From NCBI GenBank assembly GCA_022767345.1, contig JALEOD010000059.1, positions 1 to 37,647 of the forward strand: a DNA stretch of 37,647 nucleotides. Direction: 5' to 3'. The notes beneath the pieces were generated by a model that did not search any database, had not been told where the DNA came from, and saw nothing but the letters and a program-made list of their open reading frames with translations. The position numbers and the translations under genes were made by a program. Origin of the DNA: Emergencia sp. Its GTDB lineage: Bacteria > Bacillota > Clostridia > Peptostreptococcales > Anaerovoracaceae. The first letter of the stretch is position 1. Each line of letters starts with the position of its first letter. Below are positions 26,665-34,884 of this stretch, piece after piece.

Positions 26665-27618
26665 ATGTTTCATCACGGAAAACTGAACAGGCAGCATGCT
26701 GTCATTTATATAATTTCCATGGTTATCCTCATGGTCGTCCTGCCCTGTCTCGCCATCAGACTGTTTCCTGCGCTGGTCAAAGATTCGCCGGATGCAGCCT
26801 ACGACGGACTGATGCCGGATACCGTCAGGCTCTACCGCACCGCCAAGGATCGCTTTGATGTCATTCCTTTTGAAAAATACATAGAAGGCGTCGTCGCCTC
26901 GGAAATGCCGTCTTCTTTTGAATACGAAGCACTCAAAGCGCAGGCAGTCGCCAGCAGAACCTATGCGCTGGGCAGAATTCTTGCCGGCGCGCAGCTTTGC
27001 GACTCTGTTCACTGCCAGGTCTACCGGGACGACAATATCGACGAAAAAGTCAGCAAGGCGGTCAAAGAAACCCGCGGGCAGGTTCTGCTCTACAAAGGAA
27101 AGCTGGCCGCTCACGCACTTTATTTTTCTTCCAGCGCAGGTCCCACAGAAAATTCACAGGATGTGTTTTCCGGCACCTACGCCTATCTGGTCAGCGTCGA
27201 CAGTTCCTATGAACCCGGCGCCACCCACAAGAAGGAAAAAACGACAATGACAGTTTCCGCCTTTTCAAAAAAAATCAAAAAGGCTTTTCCTGAAAAGGAC
27301 TTTGGAACAATCAAAAAATCCAGTATTAAAATCAAATCCCGTACAGAGGGCGGCAGAGTCGCTGTCGTAAAAGTCGGCAAAGAAATACTGGCCGGAAGCG
27401 ATATCCGTTCTGCGCTGAATCTTTATTCGACCCGCTTTGAGATTTCCTTTTCCGGCAGCAAAAAAATTATCATCACCACAGCAGGTTCAGGTCACGGCGT
27501 AGGCATGAGCCAGTACGGCGCCAATGGCCTTGCAAAAAAGGGGAAAGATTATAAGCAGATTCTCTCCCATTATTACCGAAAAACTGCCGTCAGCACCAAA
27601 AATAAATCCGGAAATTAA
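26665..27618 (+). CDS. spoIID: Stage II sporulation protein D (peptidoglycan lytic transglycosylase)
   Basis: This 317-residue protein has one N-terminal membrane anchor (about residues 12-36). A SpoIID/LytB domain follows: FEKYIEGVVASEMPSSFEYEALKAQAVASRTYAL with E80 in the position of the catalytic glutamate, LCDSVHCQVY with Cys/His residues resembling the zinc site of clostridial SpoIID, and a C-terminal GSGHGVGMSQYGANGLAKKGKDYKQILSHYY. It degrades septal peptidoglycan during engulfment of the forespore. ATG follows AAGGAG by nine bases. It is on the plus strand, divergent from fbp and convergent with murA. Its presence argues for a spore-former. Confidence 0.93.
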   Translation: MFHHGKLNRQHAVIYIISMVILMVVLPCLAIRLFPALVKDSPDAAYDGLMPDTVRLYRTAKDRFDVIPFEKYIEGVVASEMPSSFEYEALKAQAVASRTYALGRILAGAQLCDSVHCQVYRDDNIDEKVSKAVKETRGQVLLYKGKLAAHALYFSSSAGPTENSQDVFSGTYAYLVSVDSSYEPGATHKKEKTTMTVSAFSKKIKKAFPEKDFGTIKKSSIKIKSRTEGGRVAVVKVGKEILAGSDIRSALNLYSTRFEISFSGSKKIIITTAGSGHGVGMSQYGANGLAKKGKDYKQILSHYYRKTAVSTKNKSGN

Positions 27619-27682
27619 AGCCGGCTGACAGAACCGGCATCCCGCCTGCCTGTGCTGTACCTTCCGCCTTCAGGCAGGTAAA

Positions 27683-27729
27683 AGAAAATCCCGGTACAAG
27701 CTTTCTCTCTGCTCCGGGATTTTCTTTTG
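27683..27729. terminator. Bidirectional terminator between spoIID and murA
   Basis: AGAAAATCCCGG (27683-27694) and CCGGGATTTTCT (27714-27725) form a 12-bp stem with T-rich flanks on both strands, ending both convergent genes. A second stem CCTGCCTG/CAGGCAGG lies just before it at about 27643-27677. Confidence 0.85.
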
Positions 27730-27743
27730 TAAATCATAGGAAA

Positions 27744-29009
27744 TTAATCTTCAATACGGAATATATTTGCACCCAGTGCTCTGAACTTTTCCGTGAATTT
27801 TTCGTAGCCGCGCTCAATATGGTAAATCTCCGAAATCTCCGTGGTTCCCTGCGCTACAAGACCTGCCAGAACCAGCGCCGCGCCGCCTCGCAGATCGGTT
27901 GCGATAACCTGCGCGCCTTCCAGTTTTTTCGCACCCTGAATCATAGCGCGATTGCCCTCAGTCTTGATATTAGCGCCCATCCGGTTCAGCTCAGCAACAT
28001 GCATGAACCTGTTTTCAAAGACCGTTTCAATTACCGTGCTCGCACCCTGAACGGTAGTCAGAAATGCCATGAACGGCGACTGAATGTCCGTCGGAAATCC
28101 CGGATAAGGCAGGGTTTTCAAATCTGTTGCAACCAGATTCGGATTGTCTGCGATGACATACATGCCCTCATCGTCCATCTCCACCGTAACGCCGCATTCG
28201 CGAAGTTTTGCAGTAATCGGTTTCACATGGTCAGGCACCACGTTCTTAATCAGAATCTGTCCGTGGGTGATGGCAGCTGCCAGCATAAAGGTTCCCGTTT
28301 CAATCCGATCCGGAATAACTGTATGCTGCGCACCGTGCAGTCTTTCCACGCCTTCAATCTTAATCGTATCGGTGCCCGCGCCCTTAATTCTCGCTCCCAT
28401 CTTGTTGAGGAAGTTGGCCTGATCGACAATCTCCGGCTCCTCTGCCGCATTTTCGATGTAGGTGGTTCCCTTTGCCAAAACCGCCGCAGACATGATATTT
28501 TCTGTCGCCCCTACGCTCGGAAAGTCCAGATAAATACTGGTTCCCACAAGGCCTTCAGGTCCTGCGACCGCTTCCACATAGTTATCCTTTACGATAATGT
28601 CCGCGCCTAATGCTTCAAAACCTTTCAGGTGCAGATCGATCGGTCTTGCGCCGATGCTGCAGCCGCCCGGCATATGCACCTTGGCTCTTCCCATTCTGGC
28701 AAGAAGCGGCCCCATGACAAGAAACGATGCCCGCATTTTGCTGACCAGCTCAAAATCCGCTTCGCATTTTAAAATCCTCTCAGTATTTATCTCTATCTTA
28801 GATTCATCCAGCTCGTTTATCTCCGATCCCAGAGACCGCAGGATTTCCTTCATTACGTCCACGTCCCGCAGCGCCGGCACATCTCGAATGATACATTTTT
28901 CTTCTGCCAAAATAGCAGACGCCATCAGCGGCAGTACCGCATTCTTCGCACCGCTGATTACTACTTCCCCATTTAATGGCTCGCTCTTCTGAACTAAAAA
29001 TTTCGCCAC
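27744..29009 (-). CDS. murA: UDP-N-acetylglucosamine 1-carboxyvinyltransferase
   Basis: This enzyme transfers enolpyruvate from PEP to UDP-GlcNAc, the first committed step of peptidoglycan synthesis. It has 421 residues from a GTG at 29009, six bases after GGAGG. Motifs are GAKNAVLPLMAS (residues 20-31) and the catalytic-cysteine loop PGGCSIGARPIDLH (C117), so it is the fosfomycin-sensitive Cys type. The C-terminal RAG-like segment GGAALVLAGL is present. In many Firmicutes murA and spoIID are neighbours; here they face each other. Confidence 0.96.
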   Translation of the reverse strand: MAKFLVQKSEPLNGEVVISGAKNAVLPLMASAILAEEKCIIRDVPALRDVDVMKEILRSLGSEINELDESKIEINTERILKCEADFELVSKMRASFLVMGPLLARMGRAKVHMPGGCSIGARPIDLHLKGFEALGADIIVKDNYVEAVAGPEGLVGTSIYLDFPSVGATENIMSAAVLAKGTTYIENAAEEPEIVDQANFLNKMGARIKGAGTDTIKIEGVERLHGAQHTVIPDRIETGTFMLAAAITHGQILIKNVVPDHVKPITAKLRECGVTVEMDDEGMYVIADNPNLVATDLKTLPYPGFPTDIQSPFMAFLTTVQGASTVIETVFENRFMHVAELNRMGANIKTEGNRAMIQGAKKLEGAQVIATDLRGGAALVLAGLVAQGTTEISEIYHIERGYEKFTEKFRALGANIFRIED

Positions 29010-29088
29010 ATCTATCCTCCACAAATTGTAATTAACATTTCCTCAAACTGCGGGAAAAAAATTTCTCCCGTAATCAAAGGTATATAGT

Positions 29089-29102
29089 ATTAGTATACTA
29101 AT
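29089..29102. promoter_or_regulatory. 14-bp perfect palindrome upstream of murA
   Basis: ATTAGTATACTAAT reads the same on both strands and lies about 80 bp before the murA start. It could be an operator or part of an AT-rich promoter. A hairpin CGGGA/TCCCG lies between it and murA at about 29051-29070. Confidence 0.35.
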
Positions 29103-29140
29103 GATTCCCCTTTTTTTCAACCAAAGATGAAAAAAATGAA

Positions 29141-29168
29141 AAAAAAGTCTGCGCAGGCAGACTTTTTT
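29141..29168. terminator. Terminator of the AbrB-like gene
   Basis: AAAAAAGTCTGC (29141-29152) and GCAGACTTTTTT (29157-29168) form a perfect 12-bp stem with a 4-base loop and T-runs on both strands. It ends the DUF948/AbrB transcript. Confidence 0.9.
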
Positions 29169-29189
29169 AAGAGACCGCATAACCTGCGG

Positions 29190-29432
29190 CTACATTTTTT
29201 TCATTTCTTCGATGCATTTCACACACACTGTTTTGCCGTGAATGAGTCTCACATCTCCCACTTCTCCGCAGAAAATGCAGGAAGGTTCATATTTCTTCAG
29301 CATAATATACTGACCATCAACGAAAATTTCCAAAGAATCTTCAGTCTTAATATTTAAATTTCTTCTCAGTTCCACCGGAATTACAACTCTGCCTAATGCA
29401 TCTACCGGTCTTACAATTCCTGTTGCTTTCAT
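29190..29432 (-). CDS. AbrB-family transition-state regulator with a C-terminal cysteine pair
   Basis: This 80-residue protein starts MKATGIVRPVDALGRVVIPVELRRNL, the swapped-hairpin AbrB/SpoVT DNA-binding domain (residues 1-47). The C-terminal third has CIFC (about 53-56) and CVKC (about 72-75), a likely zinc-binding pair seen in clostridial AbrB proteins but not in Bacillus AbrB. Such proteins repress stationary-phase and sporulation genes. ATG follows AAGGAG. It lies 24 bp after the DUF948-like gene and is likely co-transcribed with it. Confidence 0.92.
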   Translation of the reverse strand: MKATGIVRPVDALGRVVIPVELRRNLNIKTEDSLEIFVDGQYIMLKKYEPSCIFCGEVGDVRLIHGKTVCVKCIEEMKKM

Positions 29433-29456
29433 TTGATTATCTCCTTTCCATTCACA

Positions 29457-29816
29457 CTACTTGTTTTTTCTCTTATTGCTGCTCTCTTTCTCTTCACAAT
29501 CCTCTTTCTTAAAAATTGCCGCAAGGGAGCCACATGCCTTTACAATATTGGAAACAGCACCTACCAGATTCTGCTGTCCCTTCACCGCCTTTGTGAGATC
29601 GGAAACTGCAGACTGCACGTCAGAAACCATCCCGTCCAGCTGCTCCGCTTTATCTGCTGCAATAGCTGAGATAACAGAGGCGTCTTTCAGAATCTTGTTG
29701 GTTTCCTTGATTGTCTTTACCAGATTCTTTGCAATGACGATAAAATAGATGACCAATACAATCAGCGCCGCAAAGAGCACATAAAGCAATGTCGCTTTAA
29801 TATCAATTGTTACCAT
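29457..29816 (-). CDS. Small single-pass membrane protein, DUF948-like
   Basis: This 119-residue protein has one membrane segment (about residues 8-28, LLYVLFAALIVLVIYFIVIA). A long helical region (KNLVKTIKETNKILKDASVIS onward) is likely a coiled coil. A basic, lysine-rich tail ends it. This is the layout of DUF948/YtxG-like proteins. The function is unknown. ATG follows AAGGAGG. It has its own promoter. Confidence 0.7.
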   Translation of the reverse strand: MVTIDIKATLLYVLFAALIVLVIYFIVIAKNLVKTIKETNKILKDASVISAIAADKAEQLDGMVSDVQSAVSDLTKAVKGQQNLVGAVSNIVKACGSLAAIFKKEDCEEKESSNKRKNK

Positions 29817-29845
29817 AGTTGACCTCCTTACCTCATCTATGGATT

Positions 29846-29874
29846 ATTATACCGTTTTTTCCATATAATAGCAA
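29846..29874 (-). promoter_or_regulatory. Promoter of the DUF948-AbrB operon
   Basis: On the minus strand TTGCTA (29869-29874) and TATAAT (29846-29851) are 17 bp apart. It lies immediately after the trmN6 stop, so no separate terminator is evident there. Confidence 0.7.
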
Positions 29875-29882
29875 CCTATTTT

Positions 29883-30617
29883 TTATTTTTTCTCATATAT
29901 TTTGAGAATTTCTTCCGAATAACTGCCGTCTTCGCGGTGCACGTACAGCGGATCCAGAAGGCGAAGCTCCCGGTTTCCGTTCTTTACACAGTGTACCAGG
30001 ATAATATTAGGCTTTTCCATCGGTTTGCCGCTGACAAAACGCATCTCTTTCGGTTCCAGCCTGTATTTTCTGCAGCTTTCACAGATATCCACAAGTCTGG
30101 CCGGCCTGTGAACCATGTAAAAATCCCCTTTGTCGCGCAGAAGCGCCGCCGCAGTTCTGACAAAATCATCCAAAGAAGCGGTCGTTTCATGACGAGCGAC
30201 AGCCTTTGCCCGATTGCTGCTCGCAATGCCGCAGTTGCCTTCCGTGTAAGGCGGATTGGTCGTCACCACATCGAAGGTGCCCCGCAGCGCTCCGTCAAAA
30301 TCCTTCACATCCCGGTGAAAAAACGCAAGCCTCGCCTGAAGACCGTTATGCGCCCTGTTTTTTTCGGCCAGTTCCCATGCCTCTTTCTGCAGCTCCATGC
30401 CTGCAATGTATCCGGCAGAAGTTTTGTGGCTCAAAATCAGCGGCACGATGCCTGTTCCCGTGCCCAGATCCATGATTCTGCACGCCGCCTTTCGCCGCGC
30501 CGCGCCGTCTGCCGCAAAATCAGCAAGCAGCACCGCATCTACCCCATAACAAAACGCCGCCGGGTTCTGAAAAATCTCCAAATCTCCAAAACCTGTTCTA
30601 TCCAGCCGAAGCATCAT
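29883..30617 (-). CDS. tRNA1(Val) (adenine37-N6)-methyltransferase family protein (TrmN6/YabB-like)
   Basis: This 244-residue SAM-dependent methyltransferase has motif I DLGTGTGIVPL (about 50-60) and the catalytic NPPY (121-124) of N6-adenine methylases. It opens with RLDRTGFGDLEIFQNPAAFCYGVDAVLLADFA, the typical start of the TrmN6/YabB group. ATG at 30617 uses GGAG in the ricT stop region, so it is coupled to ricT. In Firmicutes the gene commonly follows ricT (yaaT), as here. Confidence 0.9.
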   Translation of the reverse strand: MMLRLDRTGFGDLEIFQNPAAFCYGVDAVLLADFAADGAARRKAACRIMDLGTGTGIVPLILSHKTSAGYIAGMELQKEAWELAEKNRAHNGLQARLAFFHRDVKDFDGALRGTFDVVTTNPPYTEGNCGIASSNRAKAVARHETTASLDDFVRTAAALLRDKGDFYMVHRPARLVDICESCRKYRLEPKEMRFVSGKPMEKPNIILVHCVKNGNRELRLLDPLYVHREDGSYSEEILKIYEKK

Positions 30618-30620
30618 GGG

Positions 30621-31556
30621 CTACTCCTTAATCAGTTCTTTCAGCTCATCGATATATTCAGCATCGACTTCCGCCAAAATATTGTTATTATTGCTGTTGT
30701 GCGAACCGCCGTGTTTCTTGTGGCCCATCCGCCTGATTTCATCTTTCCCATAGGTAAAAATCTCCGTACCCAGCTTCTCACTTCCGTCTTCGTCTTTTTC
30801 ACCTGTATAAAGTCTGACTTTCACTTTGCTTTCCAGAATATTGGTGTCTACGACCTTACCCATACCGTCGCGTGTTTTTACTTTTTCGCCATTGTCAGGC
30901 AGACCCTTGCGCAGCTCCATGTAGACGTCATTTTCGTATTTCAGACAGCACATCAGTCGTCCGCAGATACCGGAAATCTTGGTCGGATTCAGGGAAAGAT
31001 TCTGGACCTTTGCCATTTTGATAGATACCGGTTCAAAATCAGAAAGCCATGTGCTGCAGCACAGACTCTTTCCGCAGGAACCGATGCCGCCCAGCATTTT
31101 CGCCTCGTCCCGCACACCGATCTGACGCAGCTCGATACGCATTTTGAATACGCCTGCCAGATCCTTGACCAGCTCTCTGAAATCCACCCTTCCGTCAGCA
31201 GTAAAATAAAAGATAATCTTGTTATTATCAAAGGTATATTCCACATCGATCAGCTTCATCTCCAGATGATGCTTGTCAATCTTGTCCTGGCAGAGCTTCA
31301 GTGCCTTCGTTTTCTTTTTTTCATTTTCTTCGTGGCGCCTGATGTCTTCTTCCTCCGCAATTCTGACGATTTTCTTCAGCGGCTGCACCACATCCTCTTC
31401 TCTGATTTCCGTAATCTCCATCGTTACCGTTCCAAACTCCAGGCCTCTTGCGGTTTCCACAATCACGGAATCACCCAGACTGACCAAAAGGTCATCCGGG
31501 TCAAAATAATATACTTTGCCGGCATTTTTAAATCTAACTCCAGCTACTTTAATCAT
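30621..31556 (-). CDS. ricT: PSP1-domain protein RicT (YaaT)
   Basis: This protein has 311 residues from the ATG at 31556, eight bases after GGAGG. The PSP1 C-terminal region includes MLGGIGSCGKSLCCSTWL and KISGICGRLMCCLKYEND, cysteine-rich motifs typical of YaaT/RicT. In Bacillus RicT works with RicA and RicF, binds Fe-S clusters, and influences mRNA maturation and sporulation or competence. It sits four bases after holB in the tmk-holB-ricT-trmN6 order found across Firmicutes. Confidence 0.93.
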   Translation of the reverse strand: MIKVAGVRFKNAGKVYYFDPDDLLVSLGDSVIVETARGLEFGTVTMEITEIREEDVVQPLKKIVRIAEEEDIRRHEENEKKKTKALKLCQDKIDKHHLEMKLIDVEYTFDNNKIIFYFTADGRVDFRELVKDLAGVFKMRIELRQIGVRDEAKMLGGIGSCGKSLCCSTWLSDFEPVSIKMAKVQNLSLNPTKISGICGRLMCCLKYENDVYMELRKGLPDNGEKVKTRDGMGKVVDTNILESKVKVRLYTGEKDEDGSEKLGTEIFTYGKDEIRRMGHKKHGGSHNSNNNNILAEVDAEYIDELKELIKE

Positions 31557-31560
31557 AGTC

Positions 31561-32370
31561 TTATCCTCCAAGCTTTAATATCAGGTTTCTGACTGCATAT
31601 TTATAGTTCACGTTGGCGAGCAAATCCCGTCTCGCCTCTTCAATATATTTAATGCCTGCGACCAGTTTCTCTTTTCTGACAGCCCCGGGTCCGTCCGCTG
31701 TCAGATACCTGCGATACAACCGTTCCAGTCCGTCAAGAAGAGCAAATGCCTCCTTGCGGTCTTTTACAATCTTTCCCAGACTCTCCTTTATATCACAAAA
31801 GTATGCGCCCTCAAAAATCATATCCATGATTTTTTCTGCGCCGGCAAGGTTAAAATTCTCACCGCTTTCCACAAAATTTCCAAGTCTGTAAGTAATACAT
31901 CTGGAAGTAATCGTCTGCAGCAGATTCTCGGTGTTTTCCGACAGCAGTACGATCACAGTTCCCTGATTGGGTTCTTCCAGCGTCTTCAGCAGTCTGTTCT
32001 GCGCCCGCACCGTCATCGTATCCGCATCTTCAATCAGCGCAATATTCCGGCTGCCGCCTGACGGCTTGTTTTTCAGCTTCTCCTGCAGAGCCGAAATCGC
32101 CGCATCCTTCAGTGAAAGGTCATCCGCCCTGACCGCATACAAATCTTCATAATTATCATGCTCAATTTTTCGACAAACTACACAATTATCACAGCCAAAT
32201 CCCGGTTCCACGGGACATAAAACCGCCTTGATAAAGTCTTTTGCAAATTTTACTTTATCAATGCAATTGTCACCCTCGATAATATACGCGTGTGACACAT
32301 TGCCGCGCAAAACCGCTCTGCTGATGCGTTCTGTAAGTCTGCCGAACTCTTTATAATCTTTCAGTGACAT
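31561..32370 (-). CDS. holB: DNA polymerase III delta' subunit
   Basis: This 269-residue clamp-loader subunit contains the four-cysteine zinc module CPVEPGFGCDNCVVC (C52, C60, C63, C66). The RFC-box-like segment NIALIEDADTMTVRAQNRLLKTLEEPNQGTVIVL and TSRC sensor motif follow. As in other delta' proteins the P-loop is degenerate. It lies five bases after tmk. It loads the beta clamp on DNA. Confidence 0.93.
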   Translation of the reverse strand: MSLKDYKEFGRLTERISRAVLRGNVSHAYIIEGDNCIDKVKFAKDFIKAVLCPVEPGFGCDNCVVCRKIEHDNYEDLYAVRADDLSLKDAAISALQEKLKNKPSGGSRNIALIEDADTMTVRAQNRLLKTLEEPNQGTVIVLLSENTENLLQTITSRCITYRLGNFVESGENFNLAGAEKIMDMIFEGAYFCDIKESLGKIVKDRKEAFALLDGLERLYRRYLTADGPGAVRKEKLVAGIKYIEEARRDLLANVNYKYAVRNLILKLGG

Positions 32371-32375
32371 ACTAA

Positions 32376-32996
32376 CTAGCCTTCCAAAATTCTATCAAGA
32401 TGAGAAAACATCATGTCGCGAATCGTCTCTCTATCCTTTCCTGCGTCAATCTCCACAAACCGGTCCGGGTAAATTCTGGCAATTTCTCTGTAACCGGCGT
32501 ATACCCTGTCGTGAAATTCCAGTTTTTCCTGTTCCAGACGATCCTGCGTATCCTCGCTGATTCTTGCTTTTCCAATCTCCGGTGAAAGTTCCATCAGAAA
32601 AGTCACATCGGGCATACATCCGTCAACGGCTAACTCATTGATGAGGCGCACCGCATCGCCAAGACATCTCCCGTAACCCTGATACGCAATACTGGAGTCA
32701 ATGAAACGGTCGCATACCACGATTTTGCCTGTTTCCAGCGCAGGTCTGATCAGCTGCTGCACATGCTGTGCCCTGGCTGCTGCATAAAGAAGTGCTTCTG
32801 TCATATCGCACATCTCCCCGTTTTCTTTGTCGAGAATAATATCGCGCAGTTTTTCCCCAATGGCAGTACCGCCCGGTTCTCTGGTAAAAACGCAGGAAAG
32901 ATTTCTCTTCCTAAAATATTCCTTTAAAAACTCTATCTGTGTCGACTTTCCGGAACCGTCCGGTCCTTCCAGCGTGATAAAAAGACCTCGTTTCAT
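32376..32996 (-). CDS. tmk: Thymidylate kinase
   Basis: This 206-residue kinase converts dTMP to dTDP. It has the P-loop LEGPDGSGKSTQ (about 8-19), FTREPGGTAIGEKLRD, the DRF motif CDRFIDSSIAYQGYGR, and a lid region rich in Arg. ATG follows AGGAG, which overlaps the stop codon of the small upstream ORF, so the two are translationally coupled. Confidence 0.97.
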   Translation of the reverse strand: MKRGLFITLEGPDGSGKSTQIEFLKEYFRKRNLSCVFTREPGGTAIGEKLRDIILDKENGEMCDMTEALLYAAARAQHVQQLIRPALETGKIVVCDRFIDSSIAYQGYGRCLGDAVRLINELAVDGCMPDVTFLMELSPEIGKARISEDTQDRLEQEKLEFHDRVYAGYREIARIYPDRFVEIDAGKDRETIRDMMFSHLDRILEG

Positions 32997-33005
32997 AATT
33001 TTCTC

Positions 33006-33113
33006 CTAGTGTTTCTTCGCTGCATCATCTGCTATTTTCATAAACAGGATCCCAATTCCATAAGCTAACGGGCAGCAAAGCAGAATGCAGAATATAATTT
33101 TAAAAAACAGCAT
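33006..33113 (-). CDS. 35-residue membrane peptide upstream of tmk
   Basis: The minus strand encodes 35 residues beginning MLFFKIIFCILLCC and ending KIADDAAKKH. It has one hydrophobic segment (about residues 3-25) and a basic tail. AAGGAAGG lies seven bases before the ATG. The TAG stop overlaps the tmk ribosome binding site. Good initiation signals and tight coupling support translation. I do not recognise the family. Confidence 0.6.
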   Translation of the reverse strand: MLFFKIIFCILLCCPLAYGIGILFMKIADDAAKKH

Positions 33114-33153
33114 GGTTCGGCCTTCCTTTCTGTTCGCCCAAATATACAGAATA

Positions 33154-33182
33154 AGTATATCACAAATCCACTTTGAGATAAA
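33154..33182 (-). promoter_or_regulatory. Promoter of the tmk operon
   Basis: On the minus strand TTTATC (33177-33182) and TATACT (33154-33159) are 17 bp apart, about 40 bp before the small membrane peptide. The -35 box is weak. Confidence 0.45.
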
Positions 33183-33256
33183 GGCTTTTCGAGATTATCG
33201 CAGGGGATTATCCGAATTCTCACCACTGCCGCCACCCGCATGCAATCACCGCATGC

Positions 33257-33292
33257 AAAAAGACCGATGGAATTTAAACCGCCGGTCTTTCA
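33257..33292 (-). terminator. Terminator of the radical SAM / ABC operon
   Basis: On the minus strand AAAGACCG (33283-33290) and CGGTCTTT (33259-33266) form an 8-bp stem followed by TTTTTG. It lies about 40 bp after the ABC ATPase stop. Confidence 0.75.
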
Positions 33293-33328
33293 ATATCACG
33301 GATGCTATTTTTCGAATTCTGCTTTTAT

Positions 33329-34096
33329 CTATATCCCGCCGAAGAGTTTTTGTCTGATTTCTTCCTTTTTCTGCAGTATTTTCATTTGCCAGCCGGGACG
33401 TATCCTTTCCTCCATAGATAGATTTACCGAAACAATTTCCTTCACGCTGGACGGATAACCTCCGAGAAGAATGACCCGGTCCGCAAGACGCACCGCCTCT
33501 TCTACGTCATGGGTCACAAAGACAATGGTCGGGTTATAATCTTTTCGCAAAGAAAGCAGCAGACTCTGCATCTGCTCCCGCAGCTGAGCGTCCAAAGCTG
33601 CAAAGGGCTCGTCCATCAGCAAAAGGGGCGGCCGCATGACAAATACTCTCGCAAGAGCAACTCTCTGCTGCATTCCCCCGGAAAGCTCATGCGGATAATA
33701 CTGTTCATATCCATGCAGTCCTACCTTTTCGATAATTTCCATGGCTAAATTTTTTCTTTCTTCTTTTCGCATACCGGCTCTTTTGAGCGGATAGGTCACA
33801 TTTCCCAGCACATTGAGCCACGGAAAGAGTGTCGGAGATTGAAACACGACCGCCCGGTCAGCGGAAGGATTTTCGGAATCTACGCCCTGCAGCCATACTC
33901 CGCCGTCACATCTTTTGTCGAATCCGGCCAATATGTTGAGCAGGGTCGTTTTGCCGCAGCCGCTTTTCCCCAGGACTGCAACGTATTCACCTTCTGCAAC
34001 AGAAAAGGATACTTCCTTCAAAACCTGCATCTCCATTCCGTTTTCATTAACATAGCATTTGTTCAGTTTTTCTACCGTTAAATGATTGGATTCCAT
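33329..34096 (-). CDS. ABC transporter ATP-binding protein (SsuB/TauB-type)
   Basis: This protein has 255 residues from the ATG at 34096, which overlaps the permease stop as TAATG. It has Walker A GKSGCGKTT (about 43-51), the Q-loop VVFQSPTLFPWLNVLGNVTYPL, signature LSGGMQQR, Walker B LLLMDEPFAALD and the H-loop VFVTHDVEEAV. This is the nitrate/sulfonate/taurine branch. It powers the import system encoded by the two genes before it. An upstream GTG at 34147 lies inside the permease gene and is less likely. Confidence 0.93.
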   Translation of the reverse strand: MESNHLTVEKLNKCYVNENGMEMQVLKEVSFSVAEGEYVAVLGKSGCGKTTLLNILAGFDKRCDGGVWLQGVDSENPSADRAVVFQSPTLFPWLNVLGNVTYPLKRAGMRKEERKNLAMEIIEKVGLHGYEQYYPHELSGGMQQRVALARVFVMRPPLLLMDEPFAALDAQLREQMQSLLLSLRKDYNPTIVFVTHDVEEAVRLADRVILLGGYPSSVKEIVSVNLSMEERIRPGWQMKILQKKEEIRQKLFGGI

Positions 34097-34884
34097 TACC
34101 TGCTTCCCCCTTTCCTGATCTGCGGGCTGCATCTGCGGCAGATCCACATCAGTCCAAGATCGGTCAGTTTTCCACAGACTGCAATCACGATCATGGTGGC
34201 CAATACGATATCCACATGACCCAGCATACGACCGTCAGTCATGACTGCACCCAACCCTTCATTTACTCCTGTGACCTCACCTAAAACTAAATAGCCCCAG
34301 GCTACACCCAGTCCAAGGCGAAGACCTACAGCAATCTGCGGAAAGGCTGCCGGAAAAAGAACAGTTCGAAACAGGGTAAATCCTTTAGCGCCCATCATCT
34401 GTCCTGCACGAATGGTCATCTCAGAAATTTCTGAAGCACCGTGAGCCGTGTTGACATAAATCGGGAAAAAAGTGGCTAAAGCGATGAGAAACAGTGTGTT
34501 TCCCTCACCTACACCAAACCATACAATGGCGATTGGCAGCCATCCGATGCCCGGAATGGAACGAATGGCATGAATGAATGGATCAAACAATCTTTTCATC
34601 AACGGGATTCTGCCCGTAATAAACCCAAGCGGCATTCCTATCGCCGCCGCCATGCAAAATCCCGTGACAACCCGGCGCAGACTTTGCAGGAGATGAGGAA
34701 TACAGGTGCCTGAATATGGTGTAATTCCCAAAGAACCAGTAATAAAGTCCCAAAGCACCTGCACCAAAACAACAGGCGACGGCAATTTATATGCCGGAAT
34801 TGCACCTACTGTGACAATAACCTGCCACAGTATCAATACTGCAGCAGGTACAATCCAGCCTAAAAAATCTCGAGATTTTTTCAT
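34096..34884 (-). CDS. ABC transporter permease (SsuC/TauC-type)
   Basis: This 262-residue inner-membrane subunit has about six membrane segments. The BPD-transport EAA-type loop ASEISEMTIRAGQMMGAKGFTLFRTVLFPAAFPQIAVGLRLGLG contacts the ATPase. It belongs to the sulfonate/taurine/nitrate or HMP-precursor permease group. It abuts the binding-protein gene with no gap. Confidence 0.92.
   Translation of the reverse strand: MKKSRDFLGWIVPAAVLILWQVIVTVGAIPAYKLPSPVVLVQVLWDFITGSLGITPYSGTCIPHLLQSLRRVVTGFCMAAAIGMPLGFITGRIPLMKRLFDPFIHAIRSIPGIGWLPIAIVWFGVGEGNTLFLIALATFFPIYVNTAHGASEISEMTIRAGQMMGAKGFTLFRTVLFPAAFPQIAVGLRLGLGVAWGYLVLGEVTGVNEGLGAVMTDGRMLGHVDIVLATMIVIAVCGKLTDLGLMWICRRCSPQIRKGGSR

Noticed and set aside
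29937-31592. 551-codon plus-strand open frame
   Set aside because: It is antisense to trmN6 and ricT, both of which have clear motifs and initiation sites.
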